NCBI RefSeq assembly: GCF_042453785.1
Contig: NC_091673.1
Span: 6,102,501-6,166,500, forward strand
Direction of reading: 5' to 3'
Length of the DNA: 64,000 nucleotides
Origin: Malus domestica
Lineage: Eukaryota; Streptophyta; Magnoliopsida; Rosales; Rosaceae
A model generated the notes under the pieces. It did not search any database and had not been told where the DNA came from. It saw only the letters and a program-made list of their open reading frames with translations. Both the position numbers and the translations under genes were made by a program. This document shows positions 12,701 to 23,656 of this stretch, one piece after another; within the stretch, counting starts at the first letter, position 1, and each line of letters opens with the position of its first letter.

Positions 12701-14262
12701 ATTGATTTTCCTTTTGGTTTTTTTTTCACAGGCCGGACTTCCTCCAGGTGTTTTGAATGTGGTTAGTGGTTTTGGTCCAACTGCCGGTGCATCTCTTGCT
12801 AGTCATATGGACGTTGATAAGGTAATGTATAATTAATGTAAGCTTCTTTCTTGTAATTAGCCATCTTATATAAGTTCATAAGAACTGAGAATTTCTCAAA
12901 TATTTATTATATCCGCAATAACATCTTTTAATCAAGCATAACTTCTCCAAACTCATGATGAACAAATGTTGCTCAAGGCTGCAACGAATTTGAGTAATAG
13001 TAATGCGTCTGCTAGTGTTCCAGTTTGCAACTTTGCATCAATTTGTTATCTGATTGCAATGTTCCTGCTAAAATTACCGTTCATCCCTCCACAGGTTGCG
13101 TTTACTGGATCAACTGACACAGGTAAAAAAATACTTGAATTGGCTGCCAAAAGCAATCTTAAGACCGTAACTTTGGAGCTTGGTGGGAAATCCCCGTTCA
13201 TTGTATGTGAGGATGCTGATGTAGATAAGGCTGTTGAGATGGCACATTTCGCTCTATTCTTTAATCAGGTATCTAAGCATTGTCTTCAGAAAAAAGTTTG
13301 ATTCTAAGAGGCAAAGAAATCCATTTGCTGATTACATGACACCTCTGTTTGTAGGGTCAATGCTGCTGCGCTGGTTCTCGTACTTTTGTACATGAAAAAG
13401 TATATGACGAGTTCTTAGAGAAAGCAAAAGGCCGTGCTGAGAGACGCCTTGTTGGAGACCCGTTCAAAGGGGGCATTGAGCAAGGTCCTCAGGTAAAACG
13501 AGTGACACCTCTATTAATCTCTGACCATTAAACATACCGTTGTCGAATGTTGTTTACACAGCCTCACCTGCATTTCCGGTTTTGTATTCTAAATCAGATC
13601 GATTCAGATCAATTTGAGAAGATCCTGAAGTACATAGATTACGGTGTTAAAGCTGGAGCTAAACTGGAAACCGGAGGAGAGAGGGTTGGCACAAAGGGTT
13701 TCTATATTAAGCCCACCGTATTCTCAGATGTTAAGGTACTAATTTACATTGCAGATCATAAAAACCATAATATTTATCGAGAAGCCGAAACGTGATTATA
13801 TATTTATATTGATCAAAACATTGCTGTCCCGTGGAGTAGGATGACATGCGAATAGCTAGCGAAGAGATATTTGGTCCGGTGCAGACCATCTTGAAGTACA
13901 AGTAAGCAATAAAATCCTCTTTCTCTATGCCTGCTGTGATTACAGCGTCCGGCGCTTCCATTGGAACTAACGATATGGCTGATTGCAGGGATCTAAATGA
14001 GGTGATACGAAGGGCAAATAACTCTCGCTATGGACTTGCTGCAGGGGTCTTTACACAAAACATAGACACTGCAAACACATTGACTCGCGCATTGCGCGTC
14101 GGTAGTGTATTTATAAACTGCTTCGATGTCTTTGATGCCTCTATTCCTTTCGGAGGGTACAAGATGAGTGGAATCGGAAGAGAGAAGGGCATTTACGGTC
14201 TTTCCAATTACTTGCAAGTCAAGGCTGTTGTCACCCCCCTGAAGAATCCTGCATGGCTATGA
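9765..14262 (+). CDS. ALDH2B: Mitochondrial aldehyde dehydrogenase, ALDH2B family (11 exons)
   Basis: NAD-dependent oxidation of acetaldehyde and other aldehydes to acids in mitochondria. Exons: 9765-9831, 11455-11589, 11726-11868, 11971-12124, 12207-12436, 12732-12821, 13095-13268, 13355-13492, 13598-13735, 13840-13901 and 13989-14262. These sum to 535 codons in frame (534 aa), the usual family length. The N-terminus [18 protein letters not shown] is Arg/Ser-rich with no acidic residues, as in a mitochondrial presequence. Visible signatures are the cofactor-binding PWNFPLLM, the Gly motif FTGSTDTG, catalytic Glu301 in LELGGKSP and catalytic Cys335 in GQCCCAGSR, 34 residues apart as expected. 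All introns are GT-AG. Intron 1 is about 1.6 kb and contains a fold-back element. Family members include the maize RF2 restorer type. The gene appears intact. Confidence 0.96.
10552..10727. mobile_element. Fold-back MITE in ALDH2B intron 1
   Basis: Two arms of about 67 bp are inverted copies of each other. The left arm runs from AGAAAGGATCCCTTCCACC to TTGATCCAACAGCT, and the right arm from AGCTGTTTAATCAAATTTT to GGAAGAAATTCCTTTC. Only about 45 bp separates them. No coding capacity. The superfamily was not determined. Confidence 0.75.
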
Positions 14263-14562
14263 ACTTCATAAGCTTTTTTTTTGTCATTGCCAAAAATAAA
14301 TGGAGAACTGCATCAAAATAAGTGGCTGTGATGTCATGATGGCATTAATTGTTGACAAAAACTTTTGCTTCTTTGTGATGAACTCTAGAAATGTTTCTGT
14401 TGAATTAATTGTTGGTTAAGTTAATCAGTATTTTAGTGGTTGGTCTAATGGCTAATCAACTTTCTATGGTTTGTTGATGCATCCATTTTCTCCTTTTCAA
14501 ATCATAAATCAAGACTCAATTTACATGATTATTGTGTCTTACTCTATCAGTCCTTTTTTTTA

Positions 14563-14757
14563 AAGGGAGATAACTGGTGGCAAGCCACGGTTATCCACCC
14601 CTTCCGAGGGTCGGGAAGACTCACAGAGGCATTTCAGCCTCCCCTTGGCCACAAGTCTGGCTTCCACACCAGCAGTGAGTTTCGAACCCGAAACCTTTAG
14701 TTTTTAGTTTTAAGAAAGTCTTGTAATCCGTCATTACGCTGATCTAACCATGTGCCA
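14563..14757 (-). mobile_element. tRNA-derived SINE (minus strand)
   Basis: Read on the minus strand, the sequence starts with a tRNA-like head: an A-box-like TGGTTAGATCAG near 14750 and a B-box-like GGTTCGAAACTC near 14685. A GC-richer body without an ORF follows, ending near an AAGGGA/T-rich tail at 14560. It lies about 300 bp downstream of the ALDH2B stop. The 300 bp between hold only ALDH 3' UTR-like AT-rich sequence. Confidence 0.55.
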
Positions 14758-14812
14758 ACTGAATCCAAAACCTTTTAGTGTCTACAGAGCCAACTGAACC
14801 CAAAACTTAAAT

Positions 14813-15520
14813 CATCGTTCAATCCATTTATTTTCACATTCGCCTCACCGTAAAGTTTTGAAAATTAAGGTAAGACTTTCTGTTGAGATTCTTGAGGGTA
14901 GAACCCCATTTGACAATGGTTTGGGCCTCACCGCTATATTTTTCACTTACTTTTTTACTTTTCGACTTAAATATTCTACTAAATATACACTTGTTGCTCA
15001 ATAAATCTTAAATCCGCTTCCAATACATTATAAAAATGTCCTTAAATGCTCACGGAAAGTATTTTGGGAAAATAAAAAATTTGCATTTATTTTTTTACAA
15101 AAAAACGTGGGTTTTAACACTCACGGTTTTTAGTCAGTTTTGCAAATTCGTAAATAAATCACTGTTCAACCTATTTATTTTCACATTCACCTCACTTTGA
15201 AGTTTTGAAAATTAAGTTGAGACTTTCCATTGACATTCTTGAATGTAGAACCTCATTTGACAATGTTTTGGGCCTCACTACTATATTTTTTACTTATTTT
15301 TTTAGTTTTCGGATTAAATATTCTACTAAATATACATTTATTGCTCAAAAAACCATAAAACTGCTTTCAAATTCCTATAAAATTTAAGTTAATGCTCATG
15401 AAAAATATTTCACAAAAATGAAAATTTTGCATTTATGACAAAAATGTGGGTTGACACTCACGATTTTTAGTTGGTTTTACAAATTTGTAAATAAATAAAT
15501 GCTCCCGAAAAATATTTTGT
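14813..15520. repeat. Tandem duplication of a ~350-bp unit (two copies plus a fragment)
   Basis: Unit 1 (about 14813-15163) and unit 2 (about 15164-15490) share the order TTATTTTCACATTC, GTAGAACC, CATTTGACAATG, GGGCCTCAC, ATTCTACTAAATATACA and AACACTCACGGTTTTTAG. A third partial copy (about 15485-15535) repeats only the segment around AATGCTC and AAAATTTG. The units are well diverged and contain no ORF. Confidence 0.8.
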
Positions 15521-15564
15521 GAAAATAAAAAATTTGAACTTTTATCAAACAAACTTGGGTGTTA

Positions 15565-15835
15565 GGCACACACGCAAAATGAGGCAGACTCTGCGCACAT
15601 AGAACAAGAAGAACCTGGACGCAGGAAAAACGAAACGATCTTTGTGCACGCAAAACGAGACAAGCTCCTGGCACACAAAAAGAAGCAAGCTCCATTCACG
15701 CAAAACGAGTCAGCCTTTGCTCAAAAATGTTGTGGCTTTAGGCATGCAAAACGAGGCGGGATCCGTCGTGCAAGCTGAGACTGGCTCAGCGCACAAAAAA
15801 TGCTGCACTCAAAACAGGGTGGCTTGACACACAAA
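15565..15835. repeat. Degenerate minisatellite with CACGCAAAACGAGGC-like motif
   Basis: Variants of (CA)CGCAAAACGAG recur about every 30-40 bases, at about 15570, 15650, 15700 and 15745, with weaker forms between (GCACATAGAA, GGCACACAAAA, GCGCACAAAAA). The stretch is GC-richer than its flanks and directly follows the 350-bp tandem repeat. Confidence 0.6.
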
Positions 15836-16685
15836 AAAACAAGGATATAAATCTAAATCTAAAGGTATTTGAATCCAAATAAAGTAACGTAAGAAGAAAA
15901 CAATTCAATGGAAAAAAGAAAAAAACAGAAAATAAATAAAGAAATTTGAAAATGATACGATCGTTACTTTGCTGCCGATTGTCCACAAGAGCTGTCACTA
16001 GCAAGGTAGCAATTGCTCCAAGCATCAATCATTAGTGTCATACCGATCCCTCATTTTCATTTTTTTAATTATTTGAACGCTACATCAAGGCATGTTCAAT
16101 AATGGAATTGTCTTCGAAAATCAAAGTGTTCAATAAATTTTTGTTGCTTTTATGATGTTTTTTTAGGCTCTCTCCAAAGTGAGCTTATCAAAAATTTTGT
16201 TTCCAACTAATCACTCTTGAATCAAACATAGTCCTATACATTGGTATAAAATATTCGATCAACTCGACCATTTTATTTGGTGACAATATAAACATTAGCG
16301 AAATGTGGTACTCACACCACTTGTTCATTCTTGGTTGCTCATTCTTCATGATTTTGGAGCGAGTCTACTCTTGCTACACACCAACATCATCTCTATTAGA
16401 CAATTTTTTCCATTTGTGCAATTATTCCACTCCCTATTTTTAACGCAACGACTTATAATTATTCTCTTTGCTCATCAAAAATTAAGATAATTTTTAAATT
16501 CTCCATAACTGTTAGAAAATTACGCCCAAGTCACAATAATCATTAAAAACAAAAGGGAAGTCTCTTCTTCCCTTCCTCTCTTCACAAGTCATAACTAATT
16601 AACACATTCGACTTGGCATAAATTAATTGAAAAACAAAATTTAATCAGTTCCAAATTATATTATTTATCCCATAACAATTAAAAA
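15836..16685. other. AT-rich intergenic stretch, no gene seen
   Basis: Low-complexity AT-rich DNA with short A and T runs. No coding signature, tRNA or clear repeat boundary was recognised. Confidence 0.5.
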
Positions 16686-16847
16686 TAGGGGTGTGTTATC
16701 CACACATCTCTTTTTACTTCTCACACACCTCTTATTAATTACTGTCCGTTGATCTTCTTTAATTCATCCGATTCGACGGTCGAAAACTAAAAAAATATGA
16801 AAAAAAATAAAAATAAGTGTGTAGATATCATATCTCTAAAAATAATT
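16686..16847. mobile_element. Small MITE in the U-box gene upstream region
   Basis: Imperfect terminal inverted repeats: AGGGGTGTGTTATCCACACA on the left against the reverse complement of a TGTGTAGATATCATATCTCT end on the right. The inside has repeated CTCACACACCTC and A-rich runs. It ends about 360 bp upstream of the U-box ATG. Confidence 0.55.
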
Positions 16848-17004
16848 CTACGTTATTAGACCCAACTCTCTGTCGACTCTCTCGAGTGTCGGCGACCTCT
16901 CTTCACGTACACTTTCCCTTCCCATAATCGACGGTAAACGCGTCGCACTCCCATTAGCCTTCCCCAACTCGAAGCACTCTACGAGCCGCCATTTTCCCAA
17001 CACC

Positions 17005-17128
17005 CACGTGTCTCACAGGACACGTGTCGAACGGTGAACGCCCAAGTGTGGAGCCCTCGGATCTCTCGCATTCGTCAGCGACGCACAGACTTCCAACACG
17101 TGTCCCGTACTCATCCCCTTATATAAAC
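17005..17128 (+). promoter_or_regulatory. U-box gene core promoter: three CACGTG motifs and a TATA box
   Basis: CACGTG (G-box/ABRE core, bound by bZIP and bHLH factors) occurs at 17005-17010, 17021-17026 and 17097-17102, each as ACACGTGTC or CCACGTGTC. A TATA box (TTATATAAAC, 17119-17128) follows, about 76 bp before the ATG at 17204. Such clustering is typical of ABA- and drought-responsive promoters, which fits PUB18/19-type ligases. Regulation is inferred from motifs only. Confidence 0.75.
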
Positions 17129-17203
17129 TCACGGACGTTCTGAACCCAAACAAACAAACAAAAACCAAATCTGAGGATCGGACCTTTTCATCCGTTCTTT
17201 TCG

Positions 17204-19243
17204 ATGATCCAAAGATCCAACGGTTCGGGTCGCAGGATTCTCACGTACCCGGCGGTTCATCCCTGCGAAGCCATAGCTACGCTGACACTCCTGACGTCGC
17301 TCATCGCTCTCACCCGCAACATTTGCTCTTTCAAGTCGAAATTCATCGCCAGAAACGCCAGAAACGCCCGGGAAATTATCCGAAAAATCGGAGTCGTACT
17401 GATTTTTCTCGAAGAAGTCTGAGACGGGTCGTTGGGTCTTCCGGCCTCCGCGGTTCTGAGCTTGTCGGAGCTCCACTTGGCCTTCCAGAAAGTTCAGTTC
17501 TTGCTGGAAGACTTGGCCCGGGACGACGCCCGGGTATGGATGCTGATGAATTCGAGTCGCGTGGCGAGTCAATTCCGTGTCCTGAGTCGGGCCATGGGTA
17601 CGGCTCTCGATGTTCTCCCTCTCGGGTTGGTCAGCGCCGCCGTCGAGGTCAAGGAGCACGTGCAATTGGTGGCCAGGCAAGCGCGAAAGGCGGGGTATGA
17701 AGTCGACCCGGATGATATTCGGGTCGCGTCGGCGGTATGGTCCGTTTTGTCCGGGTTTGAGAAACGGGTCCTTCCGGGCGTGGGAGATTTGAAACGGGTT
17801 CTTGAGTTTCTTCGGATTAGGAAGTGGAGCAAGTGCGAGAAGCAAGTCAAGTTCTTGGATTCGGAAATTGGTCTCGAGAATTTGGGGGAGGAGAAGAGAG
17901 AGGTGGCCTTGTTGAGCAGCCTGAAGCGGTTGATGTGCTACTGTCGATGTGTGTTGTTCGATGCTGTCGATGGGGAACGGGGTCGAAGATCCGGCGGCGA
18001 GGCGGTGGGTTGCTTCAATTTAGAAGATTTCCGGTGCCCGATTTCGCTGGAAATGGCTGATCCGGTGACGGTATCAACAGGGCAGAGCTACGATCGGTGC
18101 TCGATTGCGAAATGGTTCAGAGCTGACAATCTCATTTGTCCCAAGACAGGGGAGAAGCTCAAGAACACGGAAGTGGTGCCGAATTTGGCGCTGAAGAGGT
18201 TGATCGAGCAGCACTGTTTCGAAAATGGTGGTGCGTTTGCTGATTCGGGTCGTCGAAATCTCGACATTGGGAGGGCTAGGCTTGCAGTTGCAGGGAGTTT
18301 GGCAGATGAGGGAGCCATGCAAATGGTGGCCGAGTTTCTTAATGGAAGGCTTGCGGTTGGGACAGTAGAAGAGCAGAACAAGGCTGCTTATGAAATCCGG
18401 CTTCTTACGAAAACAAGCATTTTTAACAGGTCTTGTTTGGTTGAAGCCGGTGTGGTTCCACATTTGTTGAAGCTGTTGTGTTCAGCTGATTCGGTGACTC
18501 AAGAGAATGCCATTGCATCCTTGCTGAATGTTTCGAAGTATTCGAAATGCAAGGCCGTGATTGTCGAAAATGGGGGTCTGAATTTGATGGTAGGTGTGTT
18601 GAAGAAAGGTCTCAAATCAGAGACTCGTCAGCATGCTGCTGGCACATTGTTTTACCTCGCTTCGACCGAGGAGTACAGGAGATTGATTGGAGAAACTGCA
18701 GATGCCATACCGGCTTTGATGGCGCTGATCAAGGATGGGACTGATAGAGCCAGGAAAAACGCATTGGTTGCGATTTTCGGGCTCCTCACACACCCTGCAA
18801 ATCATAGGAGGGTGATAGCAGCAGGAGCAGTTCCTCTGCTCGTTCATGTCTTAACATTATTTGATAGTGAAGCTCTCGTCATGGATGCTCTGGCAATTCT
18901 GTCAACTCTCGCAGAGAAAGCTGATGGATCGATTGCAATTTTGCGTTGCAAAGCATTGGATTCGATTGTGGGGATCCTGAACTCCTCCATTCCAAGGGCG
19001 GGGAAGGAGTTCTGTGTATCTCTGTTGCTTGCTCTTTGTGTAAATGGCAGCGGAGATGTGGTTGCTCTTCTGGCGAAGAGCACTTCGCTTATGGGAACTT
19101 TGTATTCCCAACTCAGCGAAGGCACATCCCGAGCAAGCAAAAAGGCCAGTTCTCTCATCAGGGTCCTGCATGAGTTCCATGAAAGGTCATCCGGCTCAAT
19201 CTCTCCGGTTCTTCCACAAGAGCGATTCGTTCACGTTAGGTAA
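17204..19243 (+). pseudogene. PUB18/19-type U-box ARM-repeat E3 ubiquitin ligase with one in-frame stop
   Basis: Plant U-box E3 ligases of this type transfer ubiquitin and repress ABA and drought responses. The gene is intronless, and 17204-19243 is one frame of 680 codons, close to the family's ~690 aa. It is interrupted once by TGA at 17420-17422, after the FLEEV block and before DGSLGLPAS. The family normally has a residue here, and CGA (Arg) to TGA is the simplest origin. Domains, in full-length numbering: N-terminal UND to about 260; U-box about 273-346 (FRCPISLEMADPVTVSTG, then ICPKTGEKL); ARM repeats to the C-terminus. Reinitiation at the Met codons near 17540 would give a ~567-aa protein keeping U-box and ARM but missing half of the UND. 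It could be a recent null allele, a sequencing error or a truncated functional gene. The rest is undamaged. Confidence 0.85.
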
Positions 19244-19599
19244 CCCCGAATATTAGTGGGGCGAATTACATGACTTGATTCTTTTCAGGCCCTCCTGTAA
19301 ATCCAGGGTCCTGTGTATATATCGTGTTATTTTAGTTTGATTTTCTTCTGGTTTGGTTTCGTTATTGGCTTGGTTTTTCCAAGAGCTAATGACTGTATGT
19401 ATGATATGATCAGCTTCTATTTTTTTCAACGAAGCTTTGTCCAAAATCATTGTTATATTGCAATGTATTGTAATTGTTTTACCATTTAAAATCACTAATA
19501 AATCATTCATGATTGTTTCAATATACAAAACTAGCTGCTCGAGTTTCTCCGATTTCCAGCCTTGATTGGTAGGGTAAAAGAAGCCGACTGTTTTTGGGT

Positions 19600-22249
19600 T
19601 CAGATATCAAGTGCCCTTTCGAGTTTTGATACCACTTGCTCCATGCTTGGCCTCTGCAGCTTTAGTCCTGTGCACGACAAAGCTAGGTTGAACACAAGGT
19701 CAAAAGCTTCTACCGAATACTCCCCGTTAAGTTTGGGATCTGCGAATTCTGTTACATCACCGCCTTTTGTGAGAGCCCTTGCCTGAAGAACAAAGACACG
19801 GAACATAAGAAGCCGAATCAGGGACTCGAAATAGTTTTGCCAATATGTGGGGAAAAAAGTACGAACTTTGTTACCATTTTACTAAGAGGCATTGGTTTGT
19901 TTGAGTTTAGATTGATGACCCTGCGCCCTGAGATAAGTTGCAGAAGAACTATTCCGAAACTGTAGACATCTCCTGAAGCATTTACGCGGTGATTCTTTCG
20001 GTACTCAGGATCAACATAACCGAATGTGCCTCTCACTTCTGAGCTCACATGAGACTGTCCCAAGTCCATAACTTTAGATAACCCGAAGTCTGACAGTTTC
20101 GCTTGAAAGTTTTCATCAATGAGAATGTTTGTTGGCTGCCAGTTGGGAACGCGACAAGAAAGGAACTTTGATGAAATGAGTGGCAAAGGAACAGCTACAG
20201 AGGCGGCTTAAAGAAAGAAAATATATTCCTACCTTGATATCACGGTGAACAATGCAGCCTCCCGGATAAGTGTGCAGAAACCAAAGGCCCCTAGCACTGT
20301 CAATCGCAAGCTCGAGTCTCGTTCTCCATGGCAGATTTTTATCTTTACCTGCAATCGGCTTTGATTGAATGGGCTTTCTGAATGATGAAAATGCTAGAGA
20401 AAATCTACGCGAATGGAAATGGAAACTTACCAAATAGCCACTCCGAAAGGTTCCCATTTTGACACAGTTCATAGACCAGGAAATATTCTTCTACATCCTC
20501 ACAAGAGCCAAGCAAAGCTACAAGGTTTGGATGTCTAACATCAGAAAGGCTCGTTACTTCGCGGATGAATGTTTCAACAGATCCATCGTTGATTATGTGC
20601 TTCACTGCAACATGTTTCCCATTTGATAGTATGCCTTTATATACCTTTCCTGGAAATATTATCAGATGGTATCAGAAAGGAAACTTTGGATTAACTACAT
20701 AAAAACTACCCAAACAATATGGCCATTTTCAAGTCGCTTCTGCACTACTCAACATATTCAAACTCATATCCGAACTTACGGAAACCCTACATAAAACTAA
20801 CCAATTTTCTTACTGTTCTGGAAGATTCTTACCAGCTCCTCCTTGCCCAATGAAGTTGACTGCGCTTAGATTGTCGGTTGCTGAATAGATTTCCTTGCTT
20901 GATATCTTAAGGCTGACGGATTCTTCAGACGGTAAATCATTTGATGCTGTCCAGTAAAACAAGGTCAGCAACAATTCACAATTGTTATGTTAATTTCTAG
21001 TAAGATATGAAACTTGTTGCAGAAATACCATATTTTCGAGCTAAAATACTCTCATGAGTCCTTTTTCTGCATACGGTCCATGTTGCAATGAGAATTATTG
21101 CTGTAATTCCTGCCACACCTCCACATAGAATCCACAGACCTGACAATCTCATGAAATTAATGAAAACACCATCATGACTGACCTTAAAAAAAAACTGCCA
21201 GCGACTTCCCGTTCATGGTTGTGCTGACAATTAGTAAGTTAGATTACCTGTTCTCAAGTTTACACCCGTACTTCCTGAACTTCTCTGCACATCTGCAACA
21301 GAAGCAAAGGCGATACTCAGCTCCAGTTTAGGGTCTGTTTGGGACTGCTTCTAAAAGGGCTAAAAGAATTTTCTTACAACCAAAAGCATTTCTGACTATT
21401 GTTTCTAAATCCACTCAGTAAAAGCGCTTGTGAGTTAATAGCAGAAGTGCTTCCTATGGAAGCAGTCCAACAGTTAAACAAAATGATACAACTTACTGTT
21501 GTAAAAAATGAAGACATGAAATAGTATCAGTTTCTTTCTTGACAGCCTATACCTTCTGAAAGTTTCTGATCCCCAAGGCATTCATACAGTGCTGTAACCC
21601 AATTCTTATCATCAATCCTCCTACTTGTTAAAGTTACCAAAACTGCAAAACCACAAATATCAGCTTCAAGTTTTGACGACGATGACTCATTTTCCGATGA
21701 TGCCACAATCTCTTCCCACCTTCTCAGACATGCAATACAAGCCTGATCCTGCTCGGACTTTTCGCCCGTGCCCAAAAGCTTACAATCTTCATCTAAATTT
21801 TCCAATGTGTTCCTCAGATTGTCGAAAACATCTACTTTCGTGTAGTCAGAGCATCCGCCTGCTCCACTTGTTAGCTTGTCAATTCCACAACTCAAAACAT
21901 CATCTTTAATACCCTTCATTGAAATTAAGCAGTTTGTCTGCTCTGTCGAGTTTAAGAAGAGCTGCACTGTCCGGGGTGTCCTGTGCCCCGTCCGGTTTGC
22001 CTTGTGCCCCAAGGCGTATATGTAATCATCAAAAGCAGCTCCGCAACAATTGCTGATAAATCCACCCCAATTTCCTTCTTCACAACTCGTGCTGCGCCAC
22101 GCTGAAGAGTCTTGAACATCAAGGACACACTTAATATCTGGGGTTTGTGAGAAGGAAAAATTTAAGGCGCTGAGGAATAGAAAGAGTACTATCGGTTTGT
22201 GATATTTCATCGGATTAAGACGATGGAAATTCAACAGAAGTTTGGCCAT
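19600..22249 (-). CDS. SPARK-domain receptor-like serine/threonine kinase (8 exons)
   Basis: A membrane receptor kinase. Exons on the minus strand: 22249-21553, 21292-21248, 21139-21029, 20946-20833, 20649-20431, 20348-20233, 20135-19875 and 19782-19600. They total 582 codons in frame (581 aa). Translation may instead begin at Met14 (22210), directly before the signal peptide core PIVLFLFLSALNFSFSQ. The ectodomain, about residues 36-250, is Cys-rich (SNCCGAAF, CGIDKL, CSDYTKV, CLRRWEE), in the style of SPARK-type receptors. One transmembrane segment follows (GITAIILIATWTV). The kinase keeps the Gly loop GQGGAGKVYKG, VAVKH lysine, HRDIKPTN, DFG and GTFGYVDPEY, so it is predicted to be an active RD kinase. 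Ligand unknown. A diverged dead copy lies at 5688-8125. The SPARK call is by recall and needs a profile search. Confidence 0.87.
21338..21475. mobile_element. Short hAT-like MITE in intron 1 (right copy)
   Basis: Terminal CTGTTTGGGACTGCTTCTAA faces the inverted end GGAAGCAGTCCAACAG. It sits at the same place as the insertion at 7428-7552 in the pseudogene copy. Confidence 0.5.
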
Positions 22250-22514
22250 GGAGGGTGGTTTTTAAGGATCATAAACAAAAGGGTAGATTTAGATGCCAGA
22301 ATTATGCCTCCTTAAACCGTCCCCGGGAGGATTAAGTGTTCTTAGTGCTTGTGTTTCTGTGACGAACGGATGCTCAAAAACTTCAAACTTGGTATCTGGA
22401 ATGATTTCAGAATCTAATAGGATTAATCATTGGCTTGGATATCTATCTTTCAGAAGAGACGGCTGTCACATATAAATTTATCTGCAAACTTATTTACAAA
22501 ATATATATGTACGT

Positions 22515-22546
22515 ATGCATATATATATATATATATATATACATAC

Positions 22547-22597
<51 letters not shown>
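22515..22597. repeat. Compound (AT)n-(AC)-(AT)n-(AG)n microsatellite
   Basis: About 45 bp of alternating AT, broken by ACATACAT, passes straight into about 30 bp of AG repeats. It lies about 270-350 bp upstream of the receptor kinase ATG, inside the segment the pseudogene copy has lost. A compound tract of this kind is expected to vary in length between individuals. Confidence 0.95.
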
Positions 22598-22598
<1 letters not shown>

Positions 22599-23656
22599 TT
22601 TGGAGTTATTTGAAGTTGGAAGAATGCAAACAAGGCAAATGGCTGTGAGGTGATGCAGAAGAGAGAAAGCTGGTGTGTGTGAGATAGCTCTGTCGTGCCA
22701 TGTATTATGCAGGCTAATCTAAACAAGATTAGCATTTTGTTAATCAAACAATTAGCTAAGAATCAATCAAACCACAATATCTTATTGATATAAATAAAGA
22801 GTAATGCCGAATGTAGAAATCTTGAGAGCGATTTCTGAAGTTGGTTGTTAAGAATTTAAGGGATGACAAACCAATGGGACAAAACGCATGGTACAATTCT
22901 CCAGCTAATCAAGCTCATTGGAGGTCAAAATTTCATTTAAAAATGATGGAAGGCCGGTTGGAATGAATACAATAAACTTAACCTAAGAATCGAGAAAACC
23001 CTGTGTAGGGACAACCGATCATGTCTTCTCCCAAAAAACAATAGCAGCCCTTATATATTTTGGTCTCACTTGACCTCACGCTGGTCTCACCCAATATGAG
23101 AATTTCCCTAATCAGGGAGCTCTACGGCCCTACCTAAGATTTCCTTCTCAAGGACAGATGTTGCACTCAAGATGAAGATTCTTAACTTCGGTTCTAAAGG
23201 TCAATTTTCAAAATTGAGACTTTGAGCTGGTGTATGATCATATCTCTCTGGTTTGACAAGTATACATTTATCACCCAAAGAATATCATTTAATAGCAGAA
23301 AATTACTTTGTAAAAGTCGCAATTCCAAAACACACTATCTTCTAAGAACTGTTTGACTTGATGAAGATCACAAATGCGATAAATTTTATGCCACACAAAC
23401 ACCAGCAGTTATGCAATTTGGACACCTAAAATTAGATAAGTCAATTCAGAGTGCCAAATGGGAACGTCCCCCTCAAGTTGGAGAGGTTTTTCAGTGTGTC
23501 AAAATACAAGGCATAACAACACATATTATACAATTCAAGAGATACTTGAAAAGAATTTTTTTTTACAACTATACAATAACATATGATATTCTGCCCTGTA
23601 TTCCGGCCATAGTGATAATTCTCACTCCAAATCAACCTTCTTGCCATCATTGGTTG

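Larger units (their letters stand above)
19319..23656. repeat. Right copy of the segmental duplication
   Basis: Partner of 5406-9126, in direct orientation about 13.9 kb away. This copy holds the intact kinase gene and includes about 603 bp (22054-22656) absent from the left copy. It starts about 75 bp after the U-box gene stop codon and ends just before a T-rich low-complexity tract. Confidence 0.93.

Noticed and set aside
17129-17845. 238-codon minus-strand open frame over the U-box gene
   Set aside because: Antisense shadow of the GC-rich first third of the U-box gene, with no recognisable domain.
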